From positions 135,001 through 199,000 of the forward strand of contig NZ_CP090419.1 of NCBI RefSeq assembly GCF_032716425.1: 64,000 bases of DNA, written 5' to 3'. Source of the stretch: Pseudoalteromonas sp. N1230-9. GTDB lineage: Bacteria; Pseudomonadota; Gammaproteobacteria; Enterobacterales; Alteromonadaceae. Every line of letters begins with the position of its first letter. Within the stretch, counting starts at the first letter, position 1. The notes beneath the pieces were generated by a model. The model searched no databases. It saw only the letters and a program-made list of their open reading frames with translations, and was not told the origin of the DNA. Shown one piece after another: positions 46,251 through 56,498 of this stretch. A program made the position numbers and the translations under genes.

Positions 46251-49181
46251 ATGAAGAAATATAATTTATTGGCGCATAGCGTTAAATTTGCTTTGTCATT
46301 AACTGCACTTTCTACTGTGGGTTATTCAGTCGCAGCTGAAGAGGGAGTAGATGAAGTCGAGCGAATTCAAGTCACAGGGTCTCGTATCGCAAAACCAAAG
46401 CTTTCTCAGCCTACGCCAATCGTAACAATTGGGGCTGCTGAAATAGCCAAAGCAGGTACACCAGATTTAGGGAGTATTCTAGCTGAGTTTCCGTCTATAG
46501 GCGCGACCGATACTCTCTTTGGTAATAATGATGACAACGCTGATGCAGGCATTAGCTCTGCTGATTTAAGGCGCCTAGGATCCACGCGTACACTTGTGTT
46601 GATTAATGGCAAGCGCCATGTCGCAGGGGCGCCAGGGTCATCTCAGGTAGACTTATCAACAATTCCAGCAGCACTCATTGACAGAATTGAAGTAATAACA
46701 GGAGGTGCATCGGCAGTATATGGTTCTGATGCGGTTTCCGGTGTTGTAAACGTGATTCTAAAAGACAATTTCGATGGTTTACAATTAAAGGCATCAGTTG
46801 GTAATTCAACCGAAGGAGTCGGCTCTAAAAATACCTCATTAAGTATTTTAGCGGGGACAGATATTGCCGGCGGTCGGGGTAATATCACTTTCTTTGCTGG
46901 CAAAGACCATATTAACGAAGTGATGGCAAATGACTTACGCCAGTCGGATAACTGGGGAACAGTTGATAATCCGCTCAGTCAAGGCGAGGAAGATGGTATC
47001 CCTGATCGTTTATCGAGGCCTCGTGTTTATTCGGATCGTATAAGTGAAAATGGTGTGCTAAACCCATTTGGTGCGCTTGGTGAAATTACCACGTTTTCAG
47101 ATAATGGCACACCTGAATTAATGCCAATTCGTGAGTTCACAAATAGCTTTGCATTCGGTAATTTCCCTGATGGATGTGAGCACTGCTTTAAACTTCAAGA
47201 CTATGAAAATGTATTACCTGAGCAGGATAAAATAACCATCGCATCAACACTTAATTATAATATTACTGACAACCATACATTTTACAGTGACTTTAAGTTC
47301 GTTCGCTCAGACATTAAACAACAGTTTCAGCCATCTTTTCGCTTTGGTGATATATTTATTAACGTAGCAGACAACCCTTACCTTGATGAAACGCTACGCC
47401 AGTCCTACCTTAACCAAGGTATTACAACAATAGAAATGTCTAAGTTTTTTGCTGAATTCGGTAATCGAAGTGCTGATAACCGCCGTGAGCTATTTCGATT
47501 TGTTGGTGGGGTGCAAGGCTTATTTACTCTAAGCCAAACTGATTTTAACTATGATGTTTACTATGTATATGGGCAAACAGATAACCGTCGGAACTCATTA
47601 AACGATTTAATTTCAGGTAATCTTGATGCTGCGCTTGATGCTGTTATTAACCCTGATACGGGCGAAATAGTATGTCGCAATCAAGTACCCGACTTACAAT
47701 TACCAGATGAGGATGGAAATGAGTATGTTAACCCTGCCACTTTAAATCCCGCAGATTGTGTTCCATACAATGCGTTTGGTTTTGACCAAGCATCAGAGGC
47801 AGCAAAAGACTGGGTAACGGCCGATGTGTCGCGTACAGATGAAATAACGCAAGAATTAATTGGCGGTAATATAACATTTGATACTGGGGAGTTTTTTGAG
47901 CTACCTGGCGGGCCAATCGGTTTAGCTGCTGGTTTTGAATACCGTGAAGAAACATCAGAAACACGTACAGATGAGCTGACAAAATCAGGTGTTTTAGCAC
48001 AGGCAGCTACACCCGATGCATTTGGTGAGTATGATGTAACTGAAGGTTTTATAGAGGTGAGCTTGCCTTTACTGGCAAACCTTGCTTACGCGAAAGAACT
48101 TACCTTAGATGCCGCATATCGTTATGCTGATTACTCGCATGCTGGCGATACTGACGCGTGGAAGGTTGGTGTGTTGTATCAGCCTATTGAGGATATTCGT
48201 TTGCGAGGTACTTATGGTCAAGCGGTGCGTGCGCCGAATATAGCCGAAGCCTTCTCACCGATCTCTCCAGGCTTTGGCCGTGTTGCCGATCCATGCGATG
48301 CTGATAGTATTCTCGATAACCCTAATCGCGTTGCTAATTGTGCCGCAATCGGCATACCAGCAGGCTTTGAAGCAAACGATAATGCGAGTATAGATACTAT
48401 TAGTGGTGGTAACTCTGAACTTGAATCTGAAACCTCAACCTCATTTACGGCAGGCATTGTTTGGACACCGAGCTTTTTTGAAAACTTTTCAATGACTCTA
48501 GATTATTATGATATTGAAATAGAAGACGCAATTTCATTTATCGCGACACAAAGTATTGCTGATAATTGTGTGGATGCCCCAGGAGGCCCGGACGAAAGTT
48601 TTTGCTCGCAAGTTGAGCGAGACCCAACAACGAATAATGTGACTTTAGTTCGATCTGGCTTTTTAAATGCAGCAGCTTTGACAACTAGAGGCCTTGAAGC
48701 TGACTTTGATTACAGTATGAAGCTGTCTGATTATGGTTTGGCAGGGGATTTAAGTTTAAACTTATTTGTAAATCATCTTTTAGAGCTAGAGGTTTTTGAG
48801 TTCCAAAGTCGACCAGATAAAGTAAATGTGGAAGACGGTGAAGTGGGGGATCCTGAGTGGCAAGCTCGCTTTTCAGCAACCTATGCTATTAACGATTTAG
48901 TTGTAAACTGGTCATCACGTTTAATAGATCGTTCTGCTCGTATCGACCTATCACCTGAAGGGGATATACCTGAAGATTTGAGCCCTGCCTTTGTGGGATC
49001 AATCGTGACCCATGACTTGTCTGCTAGCTACCAGTTATTTCAAAACACGCGAGTTGGTTTAGGTATTCGTAATTTAACCGATAAATTACCACCTGCTTAT
49101 ATTGCAGCCAGTGGAGCTAATGATGCAATTTACGATGCTATTGGTCGTCGTTTTTTTGCAAATGTTGTTATTGATTTTTAA
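46251..49181 (+). CDS. TonB-dependent outer membrane receptor 2
   Basis: The 976-residue protein has a signal peptide (ending near GYSVAAEEG), a VERIQVTGSRI TonB box region and a plug domain with DLRRLGSTRTLVLINGKR and ASAVYGSDAVSGVVNVI. The long barrel ends NVVIDF. The plug domain is clearly paralogous to that of receptor 1 (shared ERIQVTGS, AGAPGSS and GGASAVYGSDAV blocks), while the barrel loops differ, so the ligands probably differ. An aggggtc ribosome binding site precedes the ATG. The 275 bp upstream are free of genes and presumably hold the promoter; a hairpin terminator follows. Confidence 0.92.
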   Translation: MKKYNLLAHSVKFALSLTALSTVGYSVAAEEGVDEVERIQVTGSRIAKPKLSQPTPIVTIGAAEIAKAGTPDLGSILAEFPSIGATDTLFGNNDDNADAGISSADLRRLGSTRTLVLINGKRHVAGAPGSSQVDLSTIPAALIDRIEVITGGASAVYGSDAVSGVVNVILKDNFDGLQLKASVGNSTEGVGSKNTSLSILAGTDIAGGRGNITFFAGKDHINEVMANDLRQSDNWGTVDNPLSQGEEDGIPDRLSRPRVYSDRISENGVLNPFGALGEITTFSDNGTPELMPIREFTNSFAFGNFPDGCEHCFKLQDYENVLPEQDKITIASTLNYNITDNHTFYSDFKFVRSDIKQQFQPSFRFGDIFINVADNPYLDETLRQSYLNQGITTIEMSKFFAEFGNRSADNRRELFRFVGGVQGLFTLSQTDFNYDVYYVYGQTDNRRNSLNDLISGNLDAALDAVINPDTGEIVCRNQVPDLQLPDEDGNEYVNPATLNPADCVPYNAFGFDQASEAAKDWVTADVSRTDEITQELIGGNITFDTGEFFELPGGPIGLAAGFEYREETSETRTDELTKSGVLAQAATPDAFGEYDVTEGFIEVSLPLLANLAYAKELTLDAAYRYADYSHAGDTDAWKVGVLYQPIEDIRLRGTYGQAVRAPNIAEAFSPISPGFGRVADPCDADSILDNPNRVANCAAIGIPAGFEANDNASIDTISGGNSELESETSTSFTAGIVWTPSFFENFSMTLDYYDIEIEDAISFIATQSIADNCVDAPGGPDESFCSQVERDPTTNNVTLVRSGFLNAAALTTRGLEADFDYSMKLSDYGLAGDLSLNLFVNHLLELEVFEFQSRPDKVNVEDGEVGDPEWQARFSATYAINDLVVNWSSRLIDRSARIDLSPEGDIPEDLSPAFVGSIVTHDLSASYQLFQNTRVGLGIRNLTDKLPPAYIAASGANDAIYDAIGRRFFANVVIDF

Positions 49182-49199
49182 GTAAAAATCCGTTTAAAC

Positions 49200-49237
49200 A
49201 AAAAGACACTTACTTATATGTTAGTGTCTTTTTTTTA
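49200..49237 (+). terminator. Terminator after TonB receptor 2
   Basis: aagacact / agtgtctt (49203-49210 and 49223-49230) form an 8-bp stem, followed by eight T residues. Confidence 0.88.
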
Positions 49238-49440
49238 GTTATTTATAAAATTAATAACTAAATGGAATATCAAAGCAGATTCTATTCTTTTTTAATCGCG
49301 CGAGACCTCGTTATTCTTCACGCTCAGATAAACCTTTAAAGCGTTTTTATTTAGTCTTTAAAGTCGAAAAAATTGTTCGCGAAATGACAGTAGCAAGTTC
49401 GTTTCGCAGTTAACTTTTCAGGGTTACGAGGAATAAATTC

Positions 49441-51255
49441 ATGTTGTTAAGTCAACTAAATGCAGCGGCGAGCCCGCTATCGCAAGAGCAAGTACAAAAG
49501 CTGCAAGGCTTAGTGGCTGAACTTAATCCAATTCAGCAAGCGTGGGTAAGTGGTTACTTAGCTGCGAGTGCCAACGCAGGCGCATTAACCGGTGGTGTTG
49601 CTGCCGCTCCAGCTGCGGGTGATGCTGCACCGCTAACTATTTTATACGGTTCGCAAACGGGTAACGCTAAAGGCGTGGCGAGCAAGTTAAAAGAACAAGC
49701 AGAGTCACGTGGTCTATCGGTTAAGCTAGTCAACATGGCTGACTACAAGCCAACTGCCCTGAAAAAAGAAAAGTTCATCATGGTTGTTGTTTCAACTTAC
49801 GGTGAGGGTGAGCCACCTGAAGATGCTGAAAGCCTGCATGAGTTTTTAGCGACTAAAAAAGCACCAAAACTAGATGGTGTTAAAGTTGCTGTGATTGGCT
49901 TAGGTGACTCAAGCTACGAATTCTTTTGCCAAACAGCAAAAGATTTTGAAGAGCGTTTTAACAAGCTTGGCGCAGAAACTATTTTCCAGCGTGCCGACTT
50001 AGATGTTGATTACGATGATGAAGCTGCTAAGTGGATTGATGGTGCACTTGATGCGTTTGAACCTGATCTTAAAGCGCAGCAACAAGCAAGCGGTGGTCAA
50101 GTTGTGGCTATGCCATTTGGTGCAGCGGCACCAGCAGCAAGCCAATACACCAAGCAAAACCCATTTGCTGCAGAGCTAAGCGTTGTGCAAAAAATTACCG
50201 GTCGTGATTCAACCAAAGATGTGCGTCATGTAGAAATCTCATTAGAAGGTTCAGACATTACCTATACACCGGGTGATTCGCTAGGCGTTTACTTCTTAAA
50301 TGACGAAGTACTTGTTGATGAAGTACTTACGCTTACACAAATCGATGCATCTAGCACGGTTAAACTAGGCGATGAAGAGCTAACTATTCGTGATGCATTA
50401 ATCGAAAAATTAGAGTTAACCCAGTCATACCCCGGTTTTGTTGAAAAATATGCAACAGCAACTGGCAATCCTGAATTATTAAAGTTAGTTGAAGATAAAG
50501 CGGCAATGCGTGAGTACATCGAACCTCGCCAAATCTTCGATATTATTCGTCAAAACCCAGCTCAGCTTGAAGCACAAACCTTAGTAGACTGCTTACGTAA
50601 ACTACAAGCACGTTTATATTCGATTGCATCTAGCCAAGCAGAAGTTGAAGAAGAAGTTCACTTAACTGTGGGTCTGGTTGAGTTTGATGTATTTGGTAGT
50701 GAGCACTTAGGTGGTTGTTCTGGTTATTTAGCACGTCGTGCTGAAGAAGGCTGCAAAGTAAAAGTATTTAGCGAGCACAACGATAACTTCCGTTTACCGG
50801 CTAATGATGAAACGCCCATTATCATGGTCGGTCCGGGGACGGGTATTGCCCCATTCCGTGCGTTTTTACAAGAGCGTGATGCTCGTGAAGCAAGTGGTAA
50901 AAACTGGTTATTCTTTGGTAACCCACACTTTACTCAAGACTTCTTATATCAAGTTGAAATTCAAGGTTACTTGAAGTCAGGTTTACTGACTAAAGTGGAT
51001 GTGGCGTTTAGCCGTGACCAAGCGGAAAAAGTATATGTTCAAGACAAACTTCGCAAAAACAGCCAAGAAGTATTTGCTTGGTTAGAAGCAGGTGCACATT
51101 TGTATATCTGTGGTGATGCAAACCGTATGGCGAAAGATGTTCATCAGGCGCTTGTAGACATTATCAAAGAAAATAGCGGCAAAGATGATGAACAAGCTGA
51201 GCAATACTTAAAAGATTTACGTAGCGCAAATCGCTATCAGAAAGACGTGTACTAA
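49441..51255 (+). CDS. cysJ: Sulfite reductase (NADPH) flavoprotein alpha-component CysJ
   Basis: CysJ carries electrons from NADPH through FAD and FMN to the CysI haem protein. The 604 residues comprise an N-terminal flavodoxin-like domain (LTILYGSQTGNAKGVA, STYGEGEPPEDAE), an FAD-binding domain (ARLYSIASSQ, SGYLARRAEEG) and an NADPH domain (IMVGPGTGIAPFRAFLQER) that ends in DVY. Length and motifs match E. coli CysJ (599). It is the first gene of a cysJ-cysI-cysH operon; cysI follows 48 bp later. I see no clear CysB site, but such sites are poorly conserved. Confidence 0.96.
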   Translation: MLLSQLNAAASPLSQEQVQKLQGLVAELNPIQQAWVSGYLAASANAGALTGGVAAAPAAGDAAPLTILYGSQTGNAKGVASKLKEQAESRGLSVKLVNMADYKPTALKKEKFIMVVVSTYGEGEPPEDAESLHEFLATKKAPKLDGVKVAVIGLGDSSYEFFCQTAKDFEERFNKLGAETIFQRADLDVDYDDEAAKWIDGALDAFEPDLKAQQQASGGQVVAMPFGAAAPAASQYTKQNPFAAELSVVQKITGRDSTKDVRHVEISLEGSDITYTPGDSLGVYFLNDEVLVDEVLTLTQIDASSTVKLGDEELTIRDALIEKLELTQSYPGFVEKYATATGNPELLKLVEDKAAMREYIEPRQIFDIIRQNPAQLEAQTLVDCLRKLQARLYSIASSQAEVEEEVHLTVGLVEFDVFGSEHLGGCSGYLARRAEEGCKVKVFSEHNDNFRLPANDETPIIMVGPGTGIAPFRAFLQERDAREASGKNWLFFGNPHFTQDFLYQVEIQGYLKSGLLTKVDVAFSRDQAEKVYVQDKLRKNSQEVFAWLEAGAHLYICGDANRMAKDVHQALVDIIKENSGKDDEQAEQYLKDLRSANRYQKDVY

Positions 51256-51303
51256 TCACGTTTAAAGCTAACAGCCGTCACTGTAACAAATTTAGGAAAT
51301 ACC

Positions 51304-53001
51304 ATGAGCGAACAAGACAAAAACGTAAAGCTTTCTGATAACGAGCGTTTGAAAAGAGAAAGTAACTTTTTACGTGGCACAATTGAGCAAGATTTAAAAG
51401 ACGAGATCACCGGTGGTTTCACTGCTGATAACTTCCAACTGATCCGTTTCCACGGCATGTATCAGCAAGATGACCGTGATATTCGCCCTGAACGCGCTAA
51501 ACAAAAATTAGAGCCGTTACATAATGTTATGTTACGTGCTCGTATGCCTGGCGGTATCATCAAGCCAGAGCAATGGTTAGCGATTGATAAGTTTGCTGAA
51601 GAGAAAACCAGCTATGGCAGCATTCGTTTAACCACGCGTCAAACGTTCCAGTTCCATGGTGTGCTTAAGCCAAATATTAAAGGCATGCACCAAATGCTTA
51701 ATAGCGTGGGCATTGACTCAATTGCAACGGCGGGCGACGTAAACCGAAACGTATTATGTACTACGAACCCAGTTGAATCTGAGCTTCACCAAGAAGCGTA
51801 CGAGTGGGCAGCGAAGATCTCTGAGCACCTATTACCAAAAACCAAAGCATACGCTGAAATCTGGTTAGATGGTGAAAAGAGTGAAACCACAGAAGAGCCA
51901 ATTTTAGGTTCAACTTACTTACCGCGTAAGTTTAAAACCACAGTAACAATTCCACCGAACAATGAAGTGGATGTGCATGCGAACGACTTAAACTTCGTGG
52001 CAATTGCAGAAAACGGCAAGTTAGTTGGTTTTAACGTGTTAGTGGGGGGTGGTCTTGCGATGACTCACGGTGATACAGCAACGTATCCACGTAAAGCGGA
52101 TGACTTTGGTTTCATTCCACTTGAGCACACATTGAAAATTGCTGAGCACGTGGTGTCTGTACAACGTGATTGGGGTAACCGCTCAAACCGTAAAAATGCA
52201 AAAACTAAGTACACACTTGACCGTGTAGGTTCTGATGTATTTAAAGCTGAAGTTGAAAAACGTGCCGGTGTTCAATTTGAACAGAGCCGCCCGTATGAGT
52301 TCACTCACCGTGGTGACCGTATCGGTTGGGTTGAAGGTATTGATGGTAAGCACCACTTAACGCTGTTTATCCAAAGTGGTCGTATTTTAGATTACCCAAA
52401 TCAACCTCTTAAAACAGGCTGCCGTAAAATTGCTGAAATTCACCAAGGTGATTTCCGCATGACTGCAAACCAAAACTTAATCATCGCAGGTGTTCCGGCT
52501 GATCAAAAAGCGGTAATCGAAGAAATTGCTCGCAACCATGGCTTAATTGATGACAGCCATACAGAGCAGCGTAAAAACTCAATGGCGTGTGTGGCATTAC
52601 CAACCTGTCCGTTAGCGATGGCTGAAGCAGAGCGTTATTTACCAAGCTTAATTGAGAAAACGGAAGCGTTATTAGCGAAACATGGTATTGGCGATGACAA
52701 CATCATTATGCGTGTTGTGGGTTGTCCGAATGGCTGTGGCCGCGCCATGTTGGCAGAAGCAGGTCTTGTTGGTAAAGGTCCGGGTAAATACAACGTGTAC
52801 TTAGGTGGTAACCGTGAAGGCACGCGTATTCCTAAATTGTATTTAGAAAATGTTGGCGAAGACATCTACCTAGAGGCATTCGATAAGCTTATTGGCCAAT
52901 GGGCAAGTGAGCGTAATGAAGGCGAGTGTTTTGGTGATTTTGTAATTCGCAAAGGCATTGTTGCTGAAGTTAAAGTTTCAGTAACCGATTTTCACGCATA
53001 A
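51304..53001 (+). CDS. cysI: Sulfite reductase (NADPH) hemoprotein beta-component CysI
   Basis: CysI reduces sulfite to sulfide by six electrons using sirohaem and a 4Fe-4S cluster. The 565-residue protein has the cluster ligands Cys429 and Cys435 (CVALPTC) and Cys474 and Cys478 (CPNGC). The ferredoxin-like repeats include [18 protein letters not shown]. The length is near E. coli CysI (570). It lies between cysJ and cysH. Confidence 0.97.
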   Translation: MSEQDKNVKLSDNERLKRESNFLRGTIEQDLKDEITGGFTADNFQLIRFHGMYQQDDRDIRPERAKQKLEPLHNVMLRARMPGGIIKPEQWLAIDKFAEEKTSYGSIRLTTRQTFQFHGVLKPNIKGMHQMLNSVGIDSIATAGDVNRNVLCTTNPVESELHQEAYEWAAKISEHLLPKTKAYAEIWLDGEKSETTEEPILGSTYLPRKFKTTVTIPPNNEVDVHANDLNFVAIAENGKLVGFNVLVGGGLAMTHGDTATYPRKADDFGFIPLEHTLKIAEHVVSVQRDWGNRSNRKNAKTKYTLDRVGSDVFKAEVEKRAGVQFEQSRPYEFTHRGDRIGWVEGIDGKHHLTLFIQSGRILDYPNQPLKTGCRKIAEIHQGDFRMTANQNLIIAGVPADQKAVIEEIARNHGLIDDSHTEQRKNSMACVALPTCPLAMAEAERYLPSLIEKTEALLAKHGIGDDNIIMRVVGCPNGCGRAMLAEAGLVGKGPGKYNVYLGGNREGTRIPKLYLENVGEDIYLEAFDKLIGQWASERNEGECFGDFVIRKGIVAEVKVSVTDFHA

Positions 53002-53039
53002 TTTTATAAGCGACACCGCTTTAAGGTTTGGAATTAACC

Positions 53040-53780
53040 ATGAGTGAATTTAAAAACATCTTAACGATGAGCAAAGAAGACCAAACAGCTATGCTGGCTG
53101 ATATTAATGGTCTTCTGGCTGATAAAAGCGCAGAGGAGCGTGTTGCGTGGGCACTTGAAAACTTACCAAGCACGCACTTTTTGTCGTCGAGCTTTGGTAT
53201 TCAAGCGGCGGTGATGCTGCATTTAGTGACATCGCAGCAGCCAGATATTCCTGTGGTACTGACTGACACTGGTTATTTGTTCCCTGAAACCTATCAGTTC
53301 ATCGAGCAAATGACGGAGCGACTTTCGCTTAATCTTAAAGTTTATAAAGCCCAGCTTAGCCCAGCGTGGCAAGAAGCGAAGTTTGGTAAACTTTGGGAAC
53401 AAGGTGAAGCCGGTATTAAGCAGTACAATCAACTGAATAAAGTTGAGCCGATGACCCGTGCTTTAAACGAGCTTGAAGCGGGTACGTGGTTTAGTGGTTT
53501 GCGCCGCGGGCAATCATCTAGTCGTGCTGACAAGCAAATTGTTGAAATTAGCCGTGGTACTGTGAAAGTGTATCCACTTATTGAGTGGAACAACCGAGAT
53601 ATTTATCAGTATCTAACTAAACATGATTTACCCTATCACCCACTTTGGGAGCAAGGTTATGTATCTATGGGCGATGTTCATACAACCCGTAAACTTGAAC
53701 CAGGCATGACAGAAGAAGAGACGCGTTTCTTCGGTTTAAACCGTGAATGTGGCTTGCACATTGATGGTGATGGTATTTAA
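53040..53780 (+). CDS. cysH: Phosphoadenosine phosphosulfate reductase CysH
   Basis: CysH reduces PAPS to sulfite and PAP with thioredoxin. The 246-residue protein has [13 protein letters not shown] and [15 protein letters not shown] in the PP-loop fold, [13 protein letters not shown], and the catalytic Cys in [10 protein letters not shown]. The paired cysteines of the iron-sulfur APS reductase type are absent, so it uses PAPS. PAP formed here is removed by CysQ (13582). The ATG at 53040 is preferred; an in-frame TTG lies four codons upstream. Confidence 0.96.
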   Translation: MSEFKNILTMSKEDQTAMLADINGLLADKSAEERVAWALENLPSTHFLSSSFGIQAAVMLHLVTSQQPDIPVVLTDTGYLFPETYQFIEQMTERLSLNLKVYKAQLSPAWQEAKFGKLWEQGEAGIKQYNQLNKVEPMTRALNELEAGTWFSGLRRGQSSSRADKQIVEISRGTVKVYPLIEWNNRDIYQYLTKHDLPYHPLWEQGYVSMGDVHTTRKLEPGMTEEETRFFGLNRECGLHIDGDGI

Positions 53781-53807
53781 TCCTATTTTCCTATCAGAAA
53801 ATTCATA

Positions 53808-53834
53808 AAGCGCGACTTAGGTTGCGCTTTTTTT
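53808..53834 (+). terminator. Terminator of the cysJIH operon
   Basis: aagcgcgac-ttag-gttgcgctt followed by a T run, 28 bases after cysH. The 9-bp stem includes one G-T pair. Confidence 0.88.
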
Positions 53835-53882
53835 GTGTCTTTTGTGTACAATTCGCGGCTTAGTAGTAGCATGGGGTCGTCG

Positions 53883-54605
53883 ATGAGTCGTTTTGTAGTT
53901 TTCTTATTTTTTGTAGTACCGTTTTGCCAGTCAGAAGTATTGCGGGTTGGGCTACCAGACAGCGATTACCCTCCCTATCATTTTATGAATGCCGAACAAG
54001 GCGGTATTGTTCAGGACATACTGCAACGCTTTAGTGAGCAATATGCTATTGAGGTACAGTATTCGTATGCGCCAGAAAAGCGCTCGCAGAAAATGCTTGA
54101 TGATGGGTTACTCGATGGGCGCATTGAATCTATAGATTGGTATACAGGGAGTAACCAGTACTATTGGAGTGAGGCGATTAGCTTTGTAGAGGATGTGTTA
54201 GTCATGCCATATGGCTGCCATATACCACCCATAGATGAGCTAATAGGCTATGTATTTATGGGTCGTTATGCTTATACTTATCCCGAATTTGAGCATTATT
54301 TTGACAGCGGGGTGATGCACCGTGAGAATTTTTATTCAGAACGAGAGATGCTCTTAGCATTAATGGACTGGGATCATAATCAGCGTATTGCCGTTATTTC
54401 TCTAGATGCATTAAACTGGTATGTGAGCCGAGATGAAGTATTCAAAAAATTAACTGTAAGCACCTATAACGTGGGAAAAGCGCCACTTCAATTACAGTTT
54501 TCAGCAACAGCAAAAACATCTTTAATCAAAGAGCAGTTTAATGACTTTATAAAAAGTCTTAAAGCCTCAGGAGAATTTGCTAAGATTGTAAGTCGCTATC
54601 AATAG
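53883..54605 (+). CDS. Periplasmic solute-binding-like protein (SBP_bac_3 fold)
   Basis: From the ATG at 53883 the protein has 240 residues and a short signal peptide (MSRFVVFLFFVVPFCQS). It continues LRVGLPDSDYPPYHFM and GIVQDILQRFSEQY, the opening pattern of family 3 extracellular solute-binding proteins (amino-acid-binding type), and ends with FNDFIKSLKASGEFAKIVSRY, also typical. An in-frame GTG at 53835 is unlikely because it would place 16 polar residues before the signal peptide and runs into the cysH terminator. No transporter genes are adjacent. Many such stand-alone proteins in Alteromonadales have no assigned role. Confidence 0.72.
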   Translation: MSRFVVFLFFVVPFCQSEVLRVGLPDSDYPPYHFMNAEQGGIVQDILQRFSEQYAIEVQYSYAPEKRSQKMLDDGLLDGRIESIDWYTGSNQYYWSEAISFVEDVLVMPYGCHIPPIDELIGYVFMGRYAYTYPEFEHYFDSGVMHRENFYSEREMLLALMDWDHNQRIAVISLDALNWYVSRDEVFKKLTVSTYNVGKAPLQLQFSATAKTSLIKEQFNDFIKSLKASGEFAKIVSRYQ

Positions 54606-54620
54606 TAGGTAAATGGAAGG

Positions 54621-55160
54621 ATGAAGCGTTTTTGTTATTTTGCAGTCATGTTGCTGCTGATTAGTGTTGCGCTGCTATTTTATATTAAAAAGCCAGATGG
54701 TAAGCCTTACTTAGAACTTAGTATGTTCGAACGTTACTCTGAAAAAGTGAGTGGTAATGTGAGTGATTTTGCTTCGCAAGGTGCCGATGCATTAAGTACA
54801 CAAGCTAAAAAGTTAACCGAGAAATTGAGCTTTAGCAAAGACGCACATACACCTGTTGTCGTGTATAAATGGCAAGATGAACATGGTCAGTGGCACTATG
54901 CTGATACTCCTCACCCTAATTACGTAAGTACTGCGGTAAGTTTAGATCCTAACGACATAACAGTGTTACCCGCAGAGACTTTTCAGGCAAATGAGAAGCA
55001 ACCAGCAACTGCTAAAGCTGACGAAGCTCCTTCAGCGCTTGGCGTATACGACCCTAAAAACGTACAAAAAATGATGAAAGACGCAGAGCAAGTAAAACAG
55101 CTTATGGAGCAGCGTACCAAGCAACTTGAGCAGCAGCTAAAAGAGCAAGGTGGGAATTAA
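54621..55160 (+). CDS. Membrane-anchored DUF4124 domain protein
   Basis: The 179-residue protein has one N-terminal membrane helix (CYFAVMLLLISVALLFYI), then a periplasmic part. At about 89-115 it has the DUF4124 pattern VYKWQDEHGQWHYADTPHP, a short W/Y-rich motif common in gammaproteobacterial envelope proteins. A C-terminal coiled-coil-like region follows (MMKDAEQVKQLMEQRTKQLEQQLKEQ). The function is unknown. It lies 15 bp after the solute-binding-like gene, so they are probably co-transcribed. Its TAA stop overlaps the next convergent gene by 4 nt. Confidence 0.72.
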   Translation: MKRFCYFAVMLLLISVALLFYIKKPDGKPYLELSMFERYSEKVSGNVSDFASQGADALSTQAKKLTEKLSFSKDAHTPVVVYKWQDEHGQWHYADTPHPNYVSTAVSLDPNDITVLPAETFQANEKQPATAKADEAPSALGVYDPKNVQKMMKDAEQVKQLMEQRTKQLEQQLKEQGGN

Positions 55161-55402
55161 CTTTGTTTGTTTTGTGCTGTGAGGTCGCTTTCTATTTTCA
55201 TCAGTAAAATAGTGAGATAAATTTTGGTGGGCAAAGAGAACAGCACGCCAACAGCAATACACGCTGCGCTGATCATAATGCCATGCACACCCATGCTATC
55301 ACCTAAGTAATTACCAGCTAATAAAGAATGCCCCAGTACAATTAGGCAAATACCTAAAATAATAAAGGTTTTTAAGATTCGAATGATGGTTTGTTCAGTC
55401 AT
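55157..55402 (-). CDS. Small two-helix membrane protein
   Basis: The 81-residue protein has two hydrophobic helices (FIILGICLIVLGHSLLAG and IMISAACIAVGVLFSLPTKIYLTILLM) and a polar C-terminus. A ribosome binding site (gaggtg in the minus orientation) lies before the ATG. The family is not recognised. It shares its stop region with the DUF4124 gene (TTAA overlap). Confidence 0.6.
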   Translation of the reverse strand: MTEQTIIRILKTFIILGICLIVLGHSLLAGNYLGDSMGVHGIMISAACIAVGVLFSLPTKIYLTILLMKIESDLTAQNKQS

Positions 55403-55483
55403 ACAAGCACCTCACTTTAGCCTTAATTAAAGTGTAGGTGCTGTTGTCATTAATAGGATTGTTCTAAATCAAGCAATTGTCGG

Positions 55484-56371
55484 TTATTTGTCCAATTTTA
55501 CTGGGCCGTTGATGTTATCGATACTTAAATCGCCTGAACCCGCTTCGATAATTGTCAGGCCAAGTGTGTCATTCACATAAATGCTGCCAGAGCCATCGGT
55601 AATGGTAACCAGCCCTTTGATTTGTCTTACATCTATATCACCAGAGCCATCTTCGATAGTAAGCGCACCAGCCAATGTTTTAACGCTGATACTACCTGAT
55701 TCATCAATAATACGTGCAGGGCCTTGGCTGTTTTCGATGCCGATATCACCAGAGTCATCTTCAATATCAATACGCCCTTGGCCTTGGTCTATCATAATTG
55801 AGCCAGAATCGTCTTCAATGCTGATATTGCCGCTGACATTGCTAATGCGAATATCCCCCGAGTCATCATCAATATTAATAGTGCGACCCCCTTCGATCAC
55901 AATTGATCCTGAGTCATCATCAATGCTGATATCGTTTTGCATAGCACGAATCACGATATCACCTGAGTCATCATCGATATCCAGTTTAACCTTGTTAGGC
56001 ACAGAGACAATTAAATCAATATGAGGGGATGAGCCACTGTAAAACGACAAGCTTCCATTATTGAGCTTGCTGATAAGCTCAGCCCTGTCGCCGTGCTTTT
56101 CGAGTGTTAATGTATAGGTCTCATCGCCTTTAGCTGCATAAATATTAGCATTCACTGTGATAGCCGTGGCGTTGCTGTCGCCTTTGATGATCAGTGAACC
56201 TGCTTCGGCATCAATTTTTAATTCGCTGATATTTGCAGACGACACGCTTAAGTCTTGTTGTTTTTGTTCTGCGATTTGACCCGGAGAGACATGAATAACA
56301 CAGCCTGTTAATAATAAACTTGATGAGATGGCCGTTGCGCAAATTGCGCGTTTAAATGATGCAATAGTCAT
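55484..56371 (-). CDS. Lipoprotein with nine 18-residue solenoid repeats alternating SGD and SGS
   Basis: The 295-residue protein has a lipoprotein signal peptide with lipobox LTGC (Cys24). Residues about 45-131 form a divergent start with beta-rich sequence. Residues 132-295 consist of nine repeats of about 18 residues, each beginning I(D/E)DxSG(D/S)I. The residue after SG alternates strictly Asp, Ser, Asp, Ser through all nine. Such repeats occur in DUF4097/head-GIN type proteins, which fold as a right-handed beta-solenoid. Many conserved Asp side chains could line one face. The role is unknown. It is the only gene of its unit, between a small membrane protein and the second 162-bp repeat. 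Confidence 0.75.
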   Translation of the reverse strand: MTIASFKRAICATAISSSLLLTGCVIHVSPGQIAEQKQQDLSVSSANISELKIDAEAGSLIIKGDSNATAITVNANIYAAKGDETYTLTLEKHGDRAELISKLNNGSLSFYSGSSPHIDLIVSVPNKVKLDIDDDSGDIVIRAMQNDISIDDDSGSIVIEGGRTINIDDDSGDIRISNVSGNISIEDDSGSIMIDQGQGRIDIEDDSGDIGIENSQGPARIIDESGSISVKTLAGALTIEDGSGDIDVRQIKGLVTITDGSGSIYVNDTLGLTIIEAGSGDLSIDNINGPVKLDK

Positions 56372-56498
56372 ATGGATTCCAAAATTATTATGGTTGTTAT
56401 CTGGTTAGCATTTGCAAACTATGGTCCAGTTTTAACATGCTGATTTTTATTTGTTTTTTATTTTTTGTAAATAAGTGTGTTGGTCTAAACTGCAATTT

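Noticed and set aside
39533..49181. Polysaccharide utilisation locus around the two TonB receptors
   Set aside because: No SusD, glycoside hydrolase or polysaccharide lyase gene is present, so the term is not supported.
55581..56024. Plus-strand 147-codon frame rich in Pro-Glu-Ser-Ser repeats
   Set aside because: It is the antisense image of the repeated SGD/SGS lipoprotein gene; the repeats in it follow from the sense-strand repeats.
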